Below are positions 11,060 through 50,288 of a DNA stretch of 64,000 nucleotides, piece after piece (the stretch's first letter is position 1; every line of letters starts with the position of its first letter). This DNA comes from Engraulis encrasicolus. Its lineage: Eukaryota > Chordata > Actinopteri > Clupeiformes > Engraulidae. The notes under the pieces were generated by a model. That model did not search any database. It was not told the DNA's origin and worked only from the letters and a program-made list of their open reading frames with translations. The stretch covers positions 9,259,083 to 9,323,082 of the forward strand of contig NC_085862.1 of assembly GCF_034702125.1 (NCBI RefSeq), written 5' to 3'. Position numbers and translations under genes: made by a program.

Positions 11060-11796
11060 TTCGCAAAGCTTTGTTTTATTTTTTCCTATAATTATTAGCC
11101 TACATCTAAGCAGCCAATTCAAATAAATGCTCACCACCGGGTAAGCCAAATAAATGCTGTTCTAAAACTAAATTGTGAGTTTTTGAAAGCATGTGTTGGC
11201 AAGGTGGAATTAGAATGGTAGAACATGTTGTGAAAACAATTCCGTTTGAATTCAATGTGTAGCTAGGTTTTGGTACGATACACAGGCCCATCACTAGGCT
11301 ACAACACTTGACATGCTTACCTGATTTGTTGAAATATTAATTTGTAAATTAATTCTTCTCGTTTCCAGCCATGGGTAGGTATTAGGCTACAGTTTTCGGT
11401 GAAGTCCAGCTTCATCTTGTCGTCCCCCATCTGGTGGTCTACCTGAATTTGTCATAGCCTACCACCAGATGTCGCTCTGCCATTTTGGCATGTTTCAGGC
11501 CTAATGACCGCCGTAGGTCCTATGCCCCATTGCCAACACTGTAATATTCTGTGCCAAATGATAAGAGGCTTAAATCTGTAGCCATACATATAAGTCCATC
11601 TAAGTTACATTTACAAATGTTCTACTCTGCACTTTTCAAAACAGAGTGCACCTATTCATTCATTGATTCTTTTATTTATTTATTTTTAAACAATTAGCCT
11701 CTTCTGCTGGCATTGAGATCAGAGTGCATGAATAGGCTTACACCACTCCAACATGCAACACCATTTGAAACAGCTCAACTAGTTTGTATGGACTAA

Positions 11797-11831
<35 letters not shown>

Positions 11832-12693
11832 ATGAAGAGTTCAGATGCAAAATCCCCTAAGTGCCTTTTCACAAAATAATCGTAATTCATTTTTATTTAA
11901 TACAAAGCTATCAAAATTGTGCATGTTCGTATTTTATTTATGTAATATAAATATTTATATGTATTATCAAGTACATGAATGTAAACCAAACCAACAACGG
12001 GGTTCTCTAAAAATATAGAAGTGCAGGTCTTCAGAAATGGAGTTAGGGGGTTTTGCATCTGAACTCTTCAAATAAATACAAAGATTTTCTTAGTTCAATA
12101 GACCGTCTCTGCTTCAAGTGCAAGTAGTAGGCCTACTCTTCCTTTCTGTTTCTGAAACATAAATTTGCATGCTGCAGGTGTGTGGTGATGTGAAGAGTTC
12201 CTAGAATCTTGCAATGTTTCATTATGACATGAGGTCACATGTGGTACTCTAGGCTTTACTTCGGCTTTACTCACTCATACCAGAGAGACTCTTTGCTCAT
12301 ACTCAGTGTTGTAGTCTATGTAGAACGCGGGTATACGGAGTATACCCACTTCTAAATTTCAGGGATTTCATTATACCCACTTAAAATTGATTGATCCATT
12401 ATTTTGAATAGCACAAATTTATACAGTATACCCACTTCAAAAAAATGCTCAAATATACAGTATACACACCATAAAAAGTAGACTACACTACTGCTCATAC
12501 TATGGTACATTCCAGACCCAATCAAAGTGGACATGCTCTTACTGCCAACGAGAATACATTTGAGTGCACGTCGAAGTGGGACAAACATGGGGGGGCCCTC
12601 AGTCGCCCCCTGTGGTATCTGTCCGTGGGTGATGAGACTACGGGGTCCTGGCCTGTGATGAAAGAACCACCAGAGAGAGGCAAATGACATGGG

Positions 12694-13394
12694 CAGGGCC
12701 GGATTAAGATTAAGATGGCCAGGGGCCCTTAGGCTACAGGCTGATGCGGGCCCCCCTGGACGGCAAATGTTGCAAGAAAATGAAATAGACACTGACAGTG
12801 TCATAATTACGAGCTAGGAATTAAGGATAACGTGTCTTCCAACTATGGAGAGTATTAAAGGGACAATGTGCAGGAAATGGTCAAAAAAGGTACTGCAACT
12901 ATGCTGCTCATTGAAACTGGGCTGCCTATTGCCAAATTTGATCTTTACATGAACGTTTACTAAGTAATAAACAAATATTTTCTAGTATGGTCCAAGTAGA
13001 GTCATTTTTGCAGCTAAAAATGCCTGTTCCTGGAAATTCAAAATGGCGGACCATGGAGAAGATCCCCCTTTTCATGTATGAAAAGTGCAATTTTTCCAGT
13101 CATATTGAATACTTAGAATTTGATGGTGGTGGTAAATATTCATGAAAAAGGTAACATTAGTGAATGGGTAGCATGAATTCTGGAAATAAACAACTAAAAA
13201 TCTCACACAGTGTCCCTTTAACAAGATTTAAAACTATTTGACACGACGTGAATTTTTCAATATTATATTCAATCTTGTCACAATTCGGCAGTTTTTTTTT
13301 TTTTTTTTTTTACTTTTGGCCAATTAGGCCCCCCCTGGCAGGTGTGGGGCCCTTGGCTGCCGCCCTATCTAGCCTGTGGGTTAATCGGGCCCTG
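12694..13394. mobile_element. Element with cagggccggattaag inverted ends, containing a nested MITE
   Basis: The left end cagggccggattaag pairs with the right end ttaatcgggccctg. Terminal arms are rich in ggggccc. I see no transposase. Its interior is occupied by another element at 12855-13221. Confidence 0.65.
12855..13221. mobile_element. Nested MITE with ttaaagggacaatgtg ends
   Basis: The left end ttaaagggacaatgtg and right end cacacagtgtccctttaa are inverted repeats. It lies wholly inside the element at 12694-13394, so it inserted later. Confidence 0.75.
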
Positions 13395-13790
13395 ATTCGG
13401 GCTCTGTCAGTTTGGAGGGCTTCATCCCCTGGCAGAGTAGAGTAGAGTCAGGTTCATCACGCCTGCTGTACTCAACAAGGTGCAGTAAGTCTGAGATTAC
13501 TTCACTGTGTTTTGGGTGTCTTCAAGGACATTCTGCATGAGGTTATATTGTTGTTGAATACATTCTATTACCCTTTTATTTGTCTGGCGTGTATTAAACA
13601 ATGATGCAAATTTTGTAACCTGTATGCGTAAGCTTATTTAAAACACGTAGGCCAAAAAAAAAAAAATCTTTTATTTCTATTTCTATGTCTAAGTATATTG
13701 GCTTTCATAAACATCAGTGTGGGCTATGGCCATGTATAGGGCGTAAAAGGAAACTTGCTGATGCAGACATCGGCCACCCTTAGCCTAGAG

Positions 13791-13966
13791 CAGTGGTTCT
13801 GAAACTGTGAGACTTGAATGTATACAAGTGGGCTGTAAAATAATTTTCTAAAAATCAAAATACTGTTCTTTGTGCTGCTGTTTACTATTGGGTCAGAGGT
13901 GGCCCCCGAACAGCTGTGAAAATTCCAAGTGGGCCCCAAGTTGGTATAGGTTGGGAACACCTAGCC
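13791..13966. mobile_element. Short hAT-like element
   Basis: It begins cagtggttctgaaactgtg and ends gttgggaacacctag. The sequence tagcct occurs on both sides (13781 and 13964), weakly suggesting a target duplication. Confidence 0.5.
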
Positions 13967-14240
13967 TGATTATTATCGACTTTCAAATCTCTTCGAGACT
14001 TGGTCTGACCTAGAGCACAACAATTAAGGTTTCCCAAACGGCATGGTTGATCCGCCTCCCTTAGATTGGTACTGGTCGAGGCCAAAAAAGGCTGTGCCAA
14101 AGCTTAAACCACATTTTCTTGCTCCCGATTTTTCCAGAGATCAGAATCGATATTTGCATTGCTCTTGGCCTGACTAGAGGCAACGCTGAAGGACGGTGTT
14201 GCGTCACGAGGAGGACGTGGCCTTGTTCGGGAACCCCTAA

Positions 14241-14512
14241 GGTGCGTTCCAATATGTGACCTTGCGTCCTCCACTTGTGCTTGTGGCCTCGTACCAGGAA
14301 GTAATACGTCGTGATGACATCACTGACAACAGCATTATATTTCAATATCTTGCAAAAGCTGGATGGTAAATGAAGAACAGTCCCCCCAAAAATTGTTTTG
14401 GTTAGGCTGACAGCGGGGAAACTTTATTGTTTTCTCCACGGAGGAGGGGCCAAGAGGTGGGGTGAGGCCACAAGCACAAGTGGAGGACGCAAGGTCGCAC
14501 ATTGGAAGGCAC
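14241..14512. mobile_element. Palindromic MITE, ggtgcgttccaatatgtgacc family
   Basis: The left end ggtgcgttccaatatgtgac and right end cgcacattggaaggcacc are inverted repeats with cctccacttgtgcttgtggc and its complement inside. Relatives are at 48300 and 62490. Confidence 0.78.
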
Positions 14513-14944
14513 CCCTAGTCTAGAGCTGTTGCTCTTCCTCCCACAGCCTACCTGATAATGTCATTATCTCACGCACAGGCACAATGGCCCTGTATCAGGT
14601 CTCCATTTTCAAGCAGGTGTGTCACCTCACACCCACCTGCAGAGGGTAATTTCCTGAAAAAGGACACAACACTAACCCCGGTAATTAATTATCTTGCCAT
14701 ATGATAGGCCTACAGTGGGCTACATTCAGTCTCCTATATCTAAGCCATGGGAATAGAGGTTAGGAGCACTTAAATTCTTGTAATAGGCTAAATGAAAGGG
14801 GTAAAATGACTCAACCAACTATCCACGACCAGTCCATATCCTATGTCAGTAGACAGTCCTTGTGGGTTAGGGCAGGCCTACAGTGTTCCATTTGACATTT
14901 TTCAGCCTATGGGGAGTGTGGATTGTGACAATGTTGGAATATTT

Positions 14945-15110
14945 ACAAGCAGGGCCACTGGCAGCTTTGCCTGGGCCAAGGACAAAGTCCTCTGAAAGGC
15001 CCCCCCACCCAATACATTCAATGTAAATGAGAACCCGGTTGTTCTGGGACCCATCTCTCCCTGGGCCCAAGACAACTGACCCCTTTGTCGCTTCCTGTGG
15101 GCTTCCCTGT
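14945..15110. repeat. Dispersed repeat fragment (cagggccactggcagctttg)
   Basis: Shares blocks such as cctgggccaaggacaaagtc and gacaactgacccctttg with 2320-2398, 45600-45760 and 62815-62910. Family unknown. Confidence 0.6.
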
Positions 15111-15443
15111 TTACAGGAAGTGGAATTGAACGCCCTCTGTCAGGTGCTCAGTCACAAGCACCCCTGTCTCTGTCTCATTCCAGGCGTTTTAAACATCAAA
15201 GACATCTGACAGCTTTGATGCCAGCGAGCGAGGGCTGAAATCCAATCGACAGAAACCTCCCAAAAAAGATTTGATCTGGAGACTGTGTCTGTCGAACGAT
15301 TGTGGCCAGGCACTGGCATGCCAAGACAAGCTAGGTTAGAATATCCTTCTATCTGGACACACTCATGTACACATGTACACACATGTCTTGAACAAGAAAC
15401 CAGGTATGGTGCACCAGTCAACAGCAGGCCAGCACAGAGGGGA

Positions 15444-15604
<161 letters not shown>

Positions 15605-16189
15605 GGTGTGTTCTTTGTTGTGGTCATTCAGCTGATACTCAATCACATGTCCTTTCATTCATAGACAGGATTAAAGTAGCCTAGCCTGGCTGATGAAATC
15701 GAGACAGCTCAGTGGAGACACTAGCCCACGTTGAAATATTTAGCAGTCAAATGGTAGACTAGGCCCCTATCAGATATCCTGACAATAAACCCAATGATCT
15801 GACAATGTTTGTTTTAATCCTTAAAGTAGCATGAAAAAAAGTGAATCGTGAGATCCACTGTCTAATTGTTGTAGGCCTATCTTATTGTTGACTAATAGGC
15901 CTACAGTTTCTTGGGATAAGCAATCACATAAAGATAGCGTATTGTGATTTGATGGCCTATTCTGTGTTCTGTCTGCCATAGGCTATGTGTTTTTTTGTTA
16001 ATGATGAGAGTTAGGTCTATGGATAGTAGCCCAAGTAAGTAACATAACCTTATTTATTTGTCTTACAATAGAAACACAATAAGTGAAGCAAGCACAGTAA
16101 CAGACCCTGTAATGAGAAAGGAACACTGCTGCAAAAGCAGTCACATCCTATCAGGGGTATAATTTGTAGAGTGTGACGCCCACAGCATT

Positions 16190-16328
16190 CAGCTTCCCCA
16201 ATCAGTGCGCTCATCGAAGACCGCCTCGCTGCGCCCTGGCCTCCGCCATTTTGTAAAGCTATAAGAAAACTCAGCCAAGCAACGCATTCTCTGATCTTAC
16301 TTGTAGCTAGCTAGTTCCTCTTTGTGCA
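16190..16328 (+). promoter_or_regulatory. Likely ptbp1 promoter and 5' untranslated region
   Basis: A CCAAT box lies at 16198-16202 and a consensus YY1 site, ccgccattttg, at 16243-16253, 76 bp before the ATG. I see no TATA box. Together these fit a ubiquitously expressed housekeeping-type promoter. The start site itself is not determined. Confidence 0.5.
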
Positions 16329-42729
<26,401 letters not shown>

Positions 42730-43236
42730 CGCACTGGGTCAAAAAGGGCCAGTAAAAAATAACAAAAAGGACATGTCACATTTTAGGACCCTCAGCTGTG
42801 TCCTGCTGGTGGAAAGACCCAGACACGTCTACGATTCCAACGAGGCCTTGAACCCCACAAACCCAAAAGCAATCACCTTTGCTGTCATTCCCTTTAGCAT
42901 ATTTATGATGTGAACATCATCATTCATGTATGATGGATATTACTATATGATGGGTTATATAATCTTGCCTTACTGTCTAATGGAGGAGGAGAGGTGGATG
43001 CACATTGGATTTTACTCAATCTTATTTAGCCTTTTATTTCCTTTACTTTTTTTTCTCTCTATTCGTTCACTATTTTATTTTAACCAATCGTCATGTGAAA
43101 CGTACTCTCATGCGCATATAAGCCTTTTCCATTCCAAGCCTTTTTATTTCCATTCCCAGTGTCCTTTGCGTTCCAGCGTTTTTGGGTCCAGTGCCGTGAA
43201 TCTCTGTGGGCCTCCCCACGAAGCTTCATAGAGCTC

Positions 43237-43424
43237 TGGGGCCTGTACTAGGAAGCTGGGTCAAGAATAAACCAGGTTAAGTTAAGAGGTAAATCATCTC
43301 ATAGAAGAGCCTGGGGTCCTCATTTTCTTAAAACACCGGACTCCAGGCTCTCCTATTAGATGATTTACCTCTTAACCTGGTTTAGTACTCCTGAACCAGC
43401 TTCTTGGTATACCCCTCTGATCTC
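43237..43424. mobile_element. Palindromic MITE, aagaagctgg family, copy 3
   Basis: actaggaagctgggtcaaga and gaaccagcttcttggtatac frame gaggtaaatcatctcataga and its complement. It would be transcribed within the ptbp1 3' untranslated region and could form a hairpin. Confidence 0.82.
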
Positions 43425-45193
43425 CCAGCCAGACGCCTCTATTGCCTGTGCCTTATTCCAGGTGACCATGTACTCGTATGTAGGCAGATGGCTTCCCAGC
43501 CATCACTTGATTATATATATTTTTCTCCTCCTCATGGCCTTTTCTTAAACATTCGACCTGAAGTTTACAATTGTAAGGTTACATGTTGTCTCTTAAGCAA
43601 ACAAAGCGTTACCGGGCATTTTTATTTTATTTTCTTTTTCTCTCCCCCCTTGCGGCAAGGCAAAGTCCATCTTGATGTACAAACGAGAACCTTACCAATC
43701 TGCAGCCTCTCCTGAAGTTCTATTGAGTGCTTATCGCCTGCCCTGCCAAAGGGCAGGGTAGTTTTATGTTAGTCAATCATATATACTGTATGTCTCTAGA
43801 TATAAGATGTTTACATTCCATTGTCTTTTTGATCTTATGCAATCATTTTTTTATGAAAAGAAAAAAAAAGTTTTTGTTTTTTTTGTTTTTCCAAGTACAC
43901 AAATAAGTGAAAATGTTAGTTATTGTTGCAACCAGAACTGTTCATTTTTTTGCGTATAAGTCCATACATATGGCTGATGATTATGCTTGTGTTTAAAAAA
44001 AAAAAGAAAACAAGAAAAAAGAATTTGGGCAACCTTTCATCATAATGTTCTGTTTGTGTGCTGTGTAAGATGTTCTTGTACCAGTAGTTCTATCATAAAG
44101 CCCATGTGTTGGTTTCGTATATGCATGTACACTATGGCTCCAAACCAAAGGTCCACCAACCCTTTTCCAACCACCATAGGTCTGTGATGACGACACGGAT
44201 GCTGTCCCCTTACCCTTACATTCCGACCCACGCTCATACACACTTTGTCGTTCCTCACCTTAACATAACATATGCTGGAAATCCCTTTTCTATTGTCCCA
44301 CGGCCTGCTGACCTTTTTAGATGGACTCACCCCCGAACCAGTCCAGCATGGGTCTGCATCAGTTCTGGGTTATGTCCATCTTGGGCTCTGCTGCAGTGGG
44401 CTTAAGAAGGGCTGAAACGGCTGTCTCAGATTGTGCCTTTAAAGTAATATCACTAAAGGTCTCTTATCACTCTGCGGCGGACGCAGGTGCCTTTCAACAC
44501 AAACGTGTCTTAGTTTCCTCAAAATCATCAGTTTTTACACGTGTGTACTTCATTGTGAAGTCGCATCTTGGAGCACCAAGGTGCATAAGGGTGCATAAGC
44601 TTTAAGGTGGCCTGCTGAGTTTAGTAATAGACGACACCATTTAAAAATGAGAGGATGTTAAGTCAGAGTACAATGGCGTCATCACTGTGTGCACTCACTG
44701 CTCCCATATTTTTTTTAAGTCTTTCAGTAGATTTCTTATCACACGAGGCCACTGAAGTTTGAGGGACCAACTTCTGCATGACCTGTGCACACCTGATCAG
44801 GGGGTGTTTTTTAAAAACCGTTCATTATCCTTTGCATTTTTGTCCTTGTATAGAGTTCACATTACAACTGAGGTGTCTTTTTCTAAGTGTGATGGTATGA
44901 CTTTTAATCTTCACAAGAACAGTAAGTGAAGTGCATAATTGCACAGCATCTTAATCGCATTGATTTCAATTGTAAGTTGTCTTAATCATTTAGTGCATTT
45001 GACACGGTCTGGCTGTGTATCCTATTTTTGTACCACGAGATATTAAAGCAGCTTTTGGGTTTTATATCAGAAAAGTCTCTTGCTTGTAGATTTTTAGTGG
45101 CATGGAGAAAAGATTTGTATCGGAGGAAAAGTTTTTGAAGCAAAGATGATCCATCCTTCGTGGAATCTGATGTATTTTTGTAGATACTGCTGC

Positions 45194-45199
45194 AATAAA
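45194..45199 (+). terminator. Polyadenylation signal aataaa, probably ptbp1
   Basis: Canonical hexamer in a suitable position between ptbp1 and the FAM174C promoter; a tgtgtgcttgt-type GU stretch follows within 40 bp. Confidence 0.55.
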
Positions 45200-45299
45200 A
45201 CCGATAAACCCCCAATGTCTGAAGTTGTGTGCTTGTCAAGTCTCTTCACTCACATGTACACTCGAACTGGCCTCTGCACTCACACAGAAGTGTGAGGTG

Positions 45300-45790
45300 A
45301 AGGCCCTTTTTAAGGTATTTTGGGGCCCTAGGCAAAGCGAGACTTGGGGCCCTTCTTTTCAGACTAATGGGCAGGGTTCCCCCCTAGAGAGAGAGGGAGA
45401 TTTTGATGGCTGTATCATTGCATTTTTCGGTCATTGAATTTAGGGAGGTTTCGCCTCTCACAAAGTTGTGATTGCAATCATTTGAATACAAGTGCATGTA
45501 TAAGTCCTTACCATGGGGCCCCCCGTTCACATGGGTGCCCTAGGCAATTGCCTAGTTTGCCTTCCTGGTTGTGACAGGCCTGGCGAGGTGGCCATCACAT
45601 ACACACCCAGGGCCGCTGACAGTTTTTTCCGGGCCCTGGACAACGCCATTTGAAAGGGCCCTCCATCCAATACAGACGATGTAAGGAGGACCTGATTTTG
45701 GGGGGACCCGGGACAACTGGCCCCTTTGCCCCCCCCTGTCGGCTGCCCAGACATTTTACAAGTTTGTCGGAAGGTTTGTCCAAAGCAAAA
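45300..45790. repeat. Dispersed repeat fragments rich in ggggccc
   Basis: ggggccctaggcaaagcgag and cagggccgctgacagttttt belong to the same groups as the copies at 14945 and 62815. No gene is seen. Confidence 0.55.
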
Positions 45791-45939
45791 CATCAACTTA
45801 AATGGTTTAAAGACCAATATAAGAGCTATCGCCGATAATAATACCGTTAGGCACATGACTATAAAACAAAATCTGTACAACGTACCTAGGAACCCTTTTT
45901 TTGTTCCCCTACGGACGGTAGTCAGAGTAGCACGATGAC

Positions 45940-46142
45940 GATATGACGTCTATGGTGACGTTTACACAAACCACAACACAACCAGGAACAGGACGTGGGT
46001 TGACTCAACTAGTGAATCTGAACATCGAAGTCGAGCGAAAGTTTGAAAGAGTCGTGTTACGACGTTTAAATATTGTTTAAAGACTATTTTCTTTCTTGGT
46101 ACACCGTCCTGACAACTAACCGTAAGTTTTAAAGTTATTAGA
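45940..46142 (+). promoter_or_regulatory. Likely FAM174C promoter and 5' untranslated region
   Basis: A CRE-like tgacgtc at 45944-45950 is followed by a second tgacgt at 45956-45961, about 190 bp before the ATG. No TATA box is evident. Confidence 0.45.
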
Positions 46143-47391
46143 ATGAAATTTAGTGTCGTTGTCGTATTGGTGCCCGTTGTCTGGGCTCTCGTTGCTTCTG
46201 ACCCATCAACAAGCTCTTCTTCTCCGACTACCAAATCGACCACCGTAGCACAAGTTGACACTGTTGCTGTCACCACTGCTGCTCCCAAAAATAATGGAAC
46301 AAGCAATAATGGAACAAGGATTCCAGTCCACAAAAGCAAAGGCTTTGACATGGATAGCTCGATGATACAAAGAGCGCTGTATGTGCTTACTGGGTTCACC
46401 ATCATTGGAATTCTTTTCAAAGTTGTTAGGTAAGTTGGAAAGTCTGCCGTTGTCTATATCTGTGTATGACAGTAGCCTACTTCGCATTACAAAACATATT
46501 GAACATATTAGAGGTGTTAATGACAAACTGATGCCATTTGGAAACTCATCTCAAGTAGGCCACCCACCCACTTGTAATGCTTTGTTTGTTACAAGCCTAA
46601 GTGCCCTAGAAATAAGTATTGCTGCGTGTGTGCTGAAAACCCCGTCTCTCTGATCAGGCGGAAAAAACCCAGTGTCACACACCGCAAAAAGTACGGGCTC
46701 CTGTCAAATCAAGACAACATGGAGATGGGGTCGATGGAGAGCGATGAAGACGACACCACTTTGTACGAGGCGAGAACTTTGAGAAGGTAGGCCTTGCCCA
46801 AACTGAGACATGTCCAGAATAATGGTTAACTTTCCATAGTCATAAATATGTATAGGCTACCTAGTTTAAAATTGACCACTGTCAATGGACAGCTCTTCTG
46901 TAGGACACAGCGTTTGCTGGGCCCCTGTCGTGCCGAAAAGCGAGTGCCTGCCAGAACACGAGTGCCCTCATGGAAACCAATGACATTTTTTGAGAGAAAA
47001 TTATACTAATTTTTGCAGAATGAATTACATAATTTATGAACTGAAAATATGCTTATGAAACATTACTCGTCCTCCACTTAATATGAGCTATTTGAATGAA
47101 ACTGTAACATTTGTTATGACAATTCTTCGATTCTTTTATTGAAATAATACTGAAATTGTAACCAGTTCTTTGTAATACTTCCAGAAGGAATGTAGATGCT
47201 TTATTGATAGGCTTTCCATCTTAAATTGTGTCGGATTTATCTGCAAAAATGGGTAAAAAAAAGATCTGAAAAATTGGTCATAGGTTTCCATTGGTTTCTA
47301 TGAGGGCACTCGTGTTCTGGCAGGGACTCGCTTTTCGGCACGAACCCCCTCCAGTGTGACTAACAGTTGTGCTCTCTGTCCTCCTAGATGA
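46143..47391 (+). CDS. fam174c: FAM174-family single-pass membrane protein, FAM174C-like
   Basis: Three exons, 46143-46429, 46658-46786 and 47388-47391, give 139 aa; the last contributes one base and the stop codon. Visible in order: a signal peptide (MKFSVVVVLVPVVWALVAS), a Ser/Thr-rich lumenal stalk with two NGT sequons, one membrane helix (ALYVLTGFTIIGILFKVV, about residues 79-96), and a short basic then acidic cytosolic tail with RKKYGLL and MESDEDD. That tail is the FAM174 hallmark. FAM174C (C19orf24) lies on human 19p13.3 with PTBP1, which supports this assignment over FAM174A or B. Its cellular role is poorly known and I infer none. It is on the same strand as ptbp1, about 0.9 kb after its polyadenylation signal. 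Confidence 0.85.
46921..47350. mobile_element. Inverted-repeat element in FAM174C intron 2
   Basis: The arm at 46929-46984 (gtgccgaaaagcgagtgcct, then ccagaacacgagtgccctca) recurs inverted at 47287-47343. About 300 bp of AT-rich sequence without a gene lies between the arms. It ends about 40 bp before the last exon. Confidence 0.78.
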
Positions 47392-47856
47392 GGTGTCCAC
47401 CTCAAGATAAGGACCAAGACGACTGAAGATCCATAGTCTGCATTGATTTGGCTTTGGATGTTGGCCTTTTTGTGGGACATTTTTCTCTACATCTCTCTGT
47501 TGTTGAGAATGCAACGTGCTGACTGAGTGACCAAATGTATGTTTTTGCCCTGTGTGTGAGAACAACCAAGAGTTATTCTGATGGCCATTTATGCTTGGTA
47601 CCAAATTTCCAATTCCAAAGATGAAAGGCCAGGACCAGTTCCACAGTCTAAGCTATCCAAATTTTCTCTTCAATTTTCAAATTATTTTGTTTTATGTATA
47701 TGGACGTTTGAACTCCCGACTTCTTTGTGACAACCATGATGGTTGAAACGTTTTGTTTTATTTTAATTATTTTATTCTTATTATTTTATGTTATAATTGT
47801 GAGGTTTTTATGTTGTGTTATCTCTTTACTCAAGCCTAAACTGAGTGCCTCGTCTT

Positions 47857-47967
47857 GGGCCTATACTACAAAGTTGGTTCAGGAGTACACCAGGTTAAAT
47901 TAAGAGGTAAATCATTGATAGAAGAGTCTGGCGTTCTCATTTTCTTAAAATGTATGTAGTATAGGCC
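47857..47967. mobile_element. Palindromic MITE, aagaagctgg family, partial copy 4
   Basis: ggcctatactacaaagttgg and tgtatgtagtataggcccct are inverted ends; the core has gaggtaaatcattgatagaa. Shorter than other copies. Confidence 0.65.
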
Positions 47968-48299
47968 CCTGGGTGTCGCCAAGCCAAGCACAGAGTATCC
48001 TGTTAAGGTTCTCTCTAAATCCGATCTGCTCTTCACACTTCCTATCTGTCTCCCAGGCAACAAGGCAGTGTGGGTGGGAGTTGATCTCTAAAGCCAGATG
48101 TTCTCTTCTTTATGTTTCCATGGTGCCTTAATGCCTCCGTTTGAATGTGCTCTACTACACGGCCAGAGTTCCTCTTCTGACTGCCAAGCAGGTAGATCTC
48201 CACTATGTTTATGTAATGTCATCCTTGTTAATCATTCATAAACGGTTATCTAGCTCACTCTTTTTTTTTTCACTCTGGACACACAGTGTTCTCCTGACG

Positions 48300-48620
48300 A
48301 GTTTAGGTTCCTATTTTATCTGCTATTGGCGGATTTCCCAACAGCGGCCGCCACATGGCTCTGGGCGGATTCCAATATGTGGACTCCCGTCCTCCGGTCT
48401 GTGCTTGTGTCCTCGCGTTTTGCCGACGCCCCACCTCCGTGGAGAAAACGATAAAGTTTCTCCCCGCTATCAGCCTAGCCACAACAACTTTTGGGGGGCT
48501 ATTCTTCATTCACCATCCAAAGGAGAAAATAACATTAGAATTGAGCTTTTGCGAGATATTGAAGAACACTTCTGTTTTGTCGGTGACGTCATCACGAGGC
48601 CACAAGGTGGCAAGTGAGCA
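48300..48620. mobile_element. MITE related to 14241 and 62490
   Basis: Shares gtggagaaaacgataaagtt, cagcctagccacaacaactt and gagcttttgcgagatattga with the copy at 62490, and the terminal ggccacaaggtggcaag region. Confidence 0.75.
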
Positions 48621-50085
48621 AGAGAGGATGGGAGTTAGGATATTTGCATGAACCCCCTGTGTGACATGGCATCCATGTTGCTCGGCTGCACGGTGTAACT
48701 AGGAAGCAACGGTAGCTCTTTGATTGTGGTTAGGCAGCAGACTCTTGCTTACAAAGAGTGTAATCCCCCATTACCTTTTATGGAAAAAAAGATGCTGTCT
48801 GTTTGCCTGACACATTGAGATTAGTGTGTGCATTGTGTTAGCCAAATATATATATATATTTTTAAACAATGCTGCGCTGTCTATTTTTTGTAGTTGAACT
48901 GTGCTTTAAACTGCAGATGGCTGATTTAGTTGGTGTTAACAAACACACGGTTTGGCTCTCTCCTCCCCCAATGCTATCTCTCCCTCTCTCTGTTATTCTC
49001 CTGGCGATGGCAAGTAAGCCAGCTTGACACAGCACTTTAGCCTCTCTTGCCTCCGCCTTAATTGTAATTAATGGTGCCTCGCGGGTAGCGCAGCGCGGCG
49101 TGTCACGGCCAGAGGGGCCAGCCTTATTGACTCCCAGGTGGGTGGTTTTGCTCCAGCGGGGTAAATCAAAAGAGGCAGGCTAAATGGAGGTATTGCTGCC
49201 CGCATGGAGCGCAGTGCTATCTGTTTATTGAGCCAGGAAGCTGGGGAGAAATTCTCATCACCTCCACCCCCACCCAACCCTCGCCTCCCCTCTCTCCCCA
49301 TTTCCCTGCTTGTTTTTGAGACTGAAGCAGGTAGTTAAGCAGTGGACTACAGCAGGCCACACTAACAAAGAACCCAGGGACTTATCCCCTCGCCTCGCTC
49401 GATGACCAATCAACTTGTCTGTAATCAGACTTCTGTCAGAACTCTATTGTGTGTGTGAAGGGTTTTTTTTTTGTTCATTATTTTTTGGGGGTTGTTTATG
49501 CTTCTGTTTTTTCCTTTCTTGCTATCTAATTTGTTTTTCCTGTTTTACTTTCTCATCAGGTTTTGCTAGCTATTTTGTGTTATTTCTTCTTTTGTTGTTT
49601 TGTTTCTTATCTGTACAGATATTAGTATCATGCAATACTGTTTGATGTCCTTTATTTACGGGTGTGCGTTCCACAGAGTGGGAAGGGAGTGAATACTTTT
49701 CCATATTTTAATGCCTAAATCAACAACACCCTCGGTCACTTTATAAAGTCTACTGTATCTTTGTACACATCGCATAATGAATTTGTACACTGTGGGTTTG
49801 GTAGAGGTTTTTTAATGGGGCCAACGTGTGTGTGTGTGCGTGCGTGTGTGTGTTAGAGACGTTTTTTTCCCCCTACGGTTTACACAGCTTTCGGTCATGG
49901 AACCAGCCTTCAGTCGAGACAATCTGCACCATGGCCTTCCATTTTGATGTGGTTTTGTTGCCACATGTGCACCAGATAGATCAGCTCCTGTGGCCTCACT
50001 ACATGTAGTGCATACAGTATGGTGAAGGGGCTCAGAGTATATTATTATATTTCATCATAGTTGATGTTTTTCTGCCTTTCCAGGG

Positions 50086-50288
50086 GGGTATGCTAGGAAG
50101 CTGTTTCAGCAGTAAACCAGGTTAAGTTAAACTTGTGGTAGAGGTAAATCATGTAATAAAATGCGGATGGAGTCATCATATTCTTAACTAAATGATGTCT
50201 GCAGGTATATCTATTTGCAGGTTTACCACTTCCTGTAGGTTAACTTAGCCTTGTTCACTACTGAAGCAGCTTTGAAGTGTACCCCCCA
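50086..50288. mobile_element. Palindromic MITE, aagaagctgg family, copy 5
   Basis: gggtatgctaggaagctgtt and gaagcagctttgaagtgtac bracket aaaccaggttaagttaa and a gaggtaaatcatgtaataaa core. Confidence 0.72.

Larger units (their letters stand above)
42730..45215 (+). other. Likely ptbp1 3' untranslated region
   Basis: T-rich, mostly unique sequence ends at a canonical aataaa at 45194-45199. It includes a palindromic MITE at 43237-43424. The length, about 2.5 kb, is inferred only from the signal. Confidence 0.5.
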
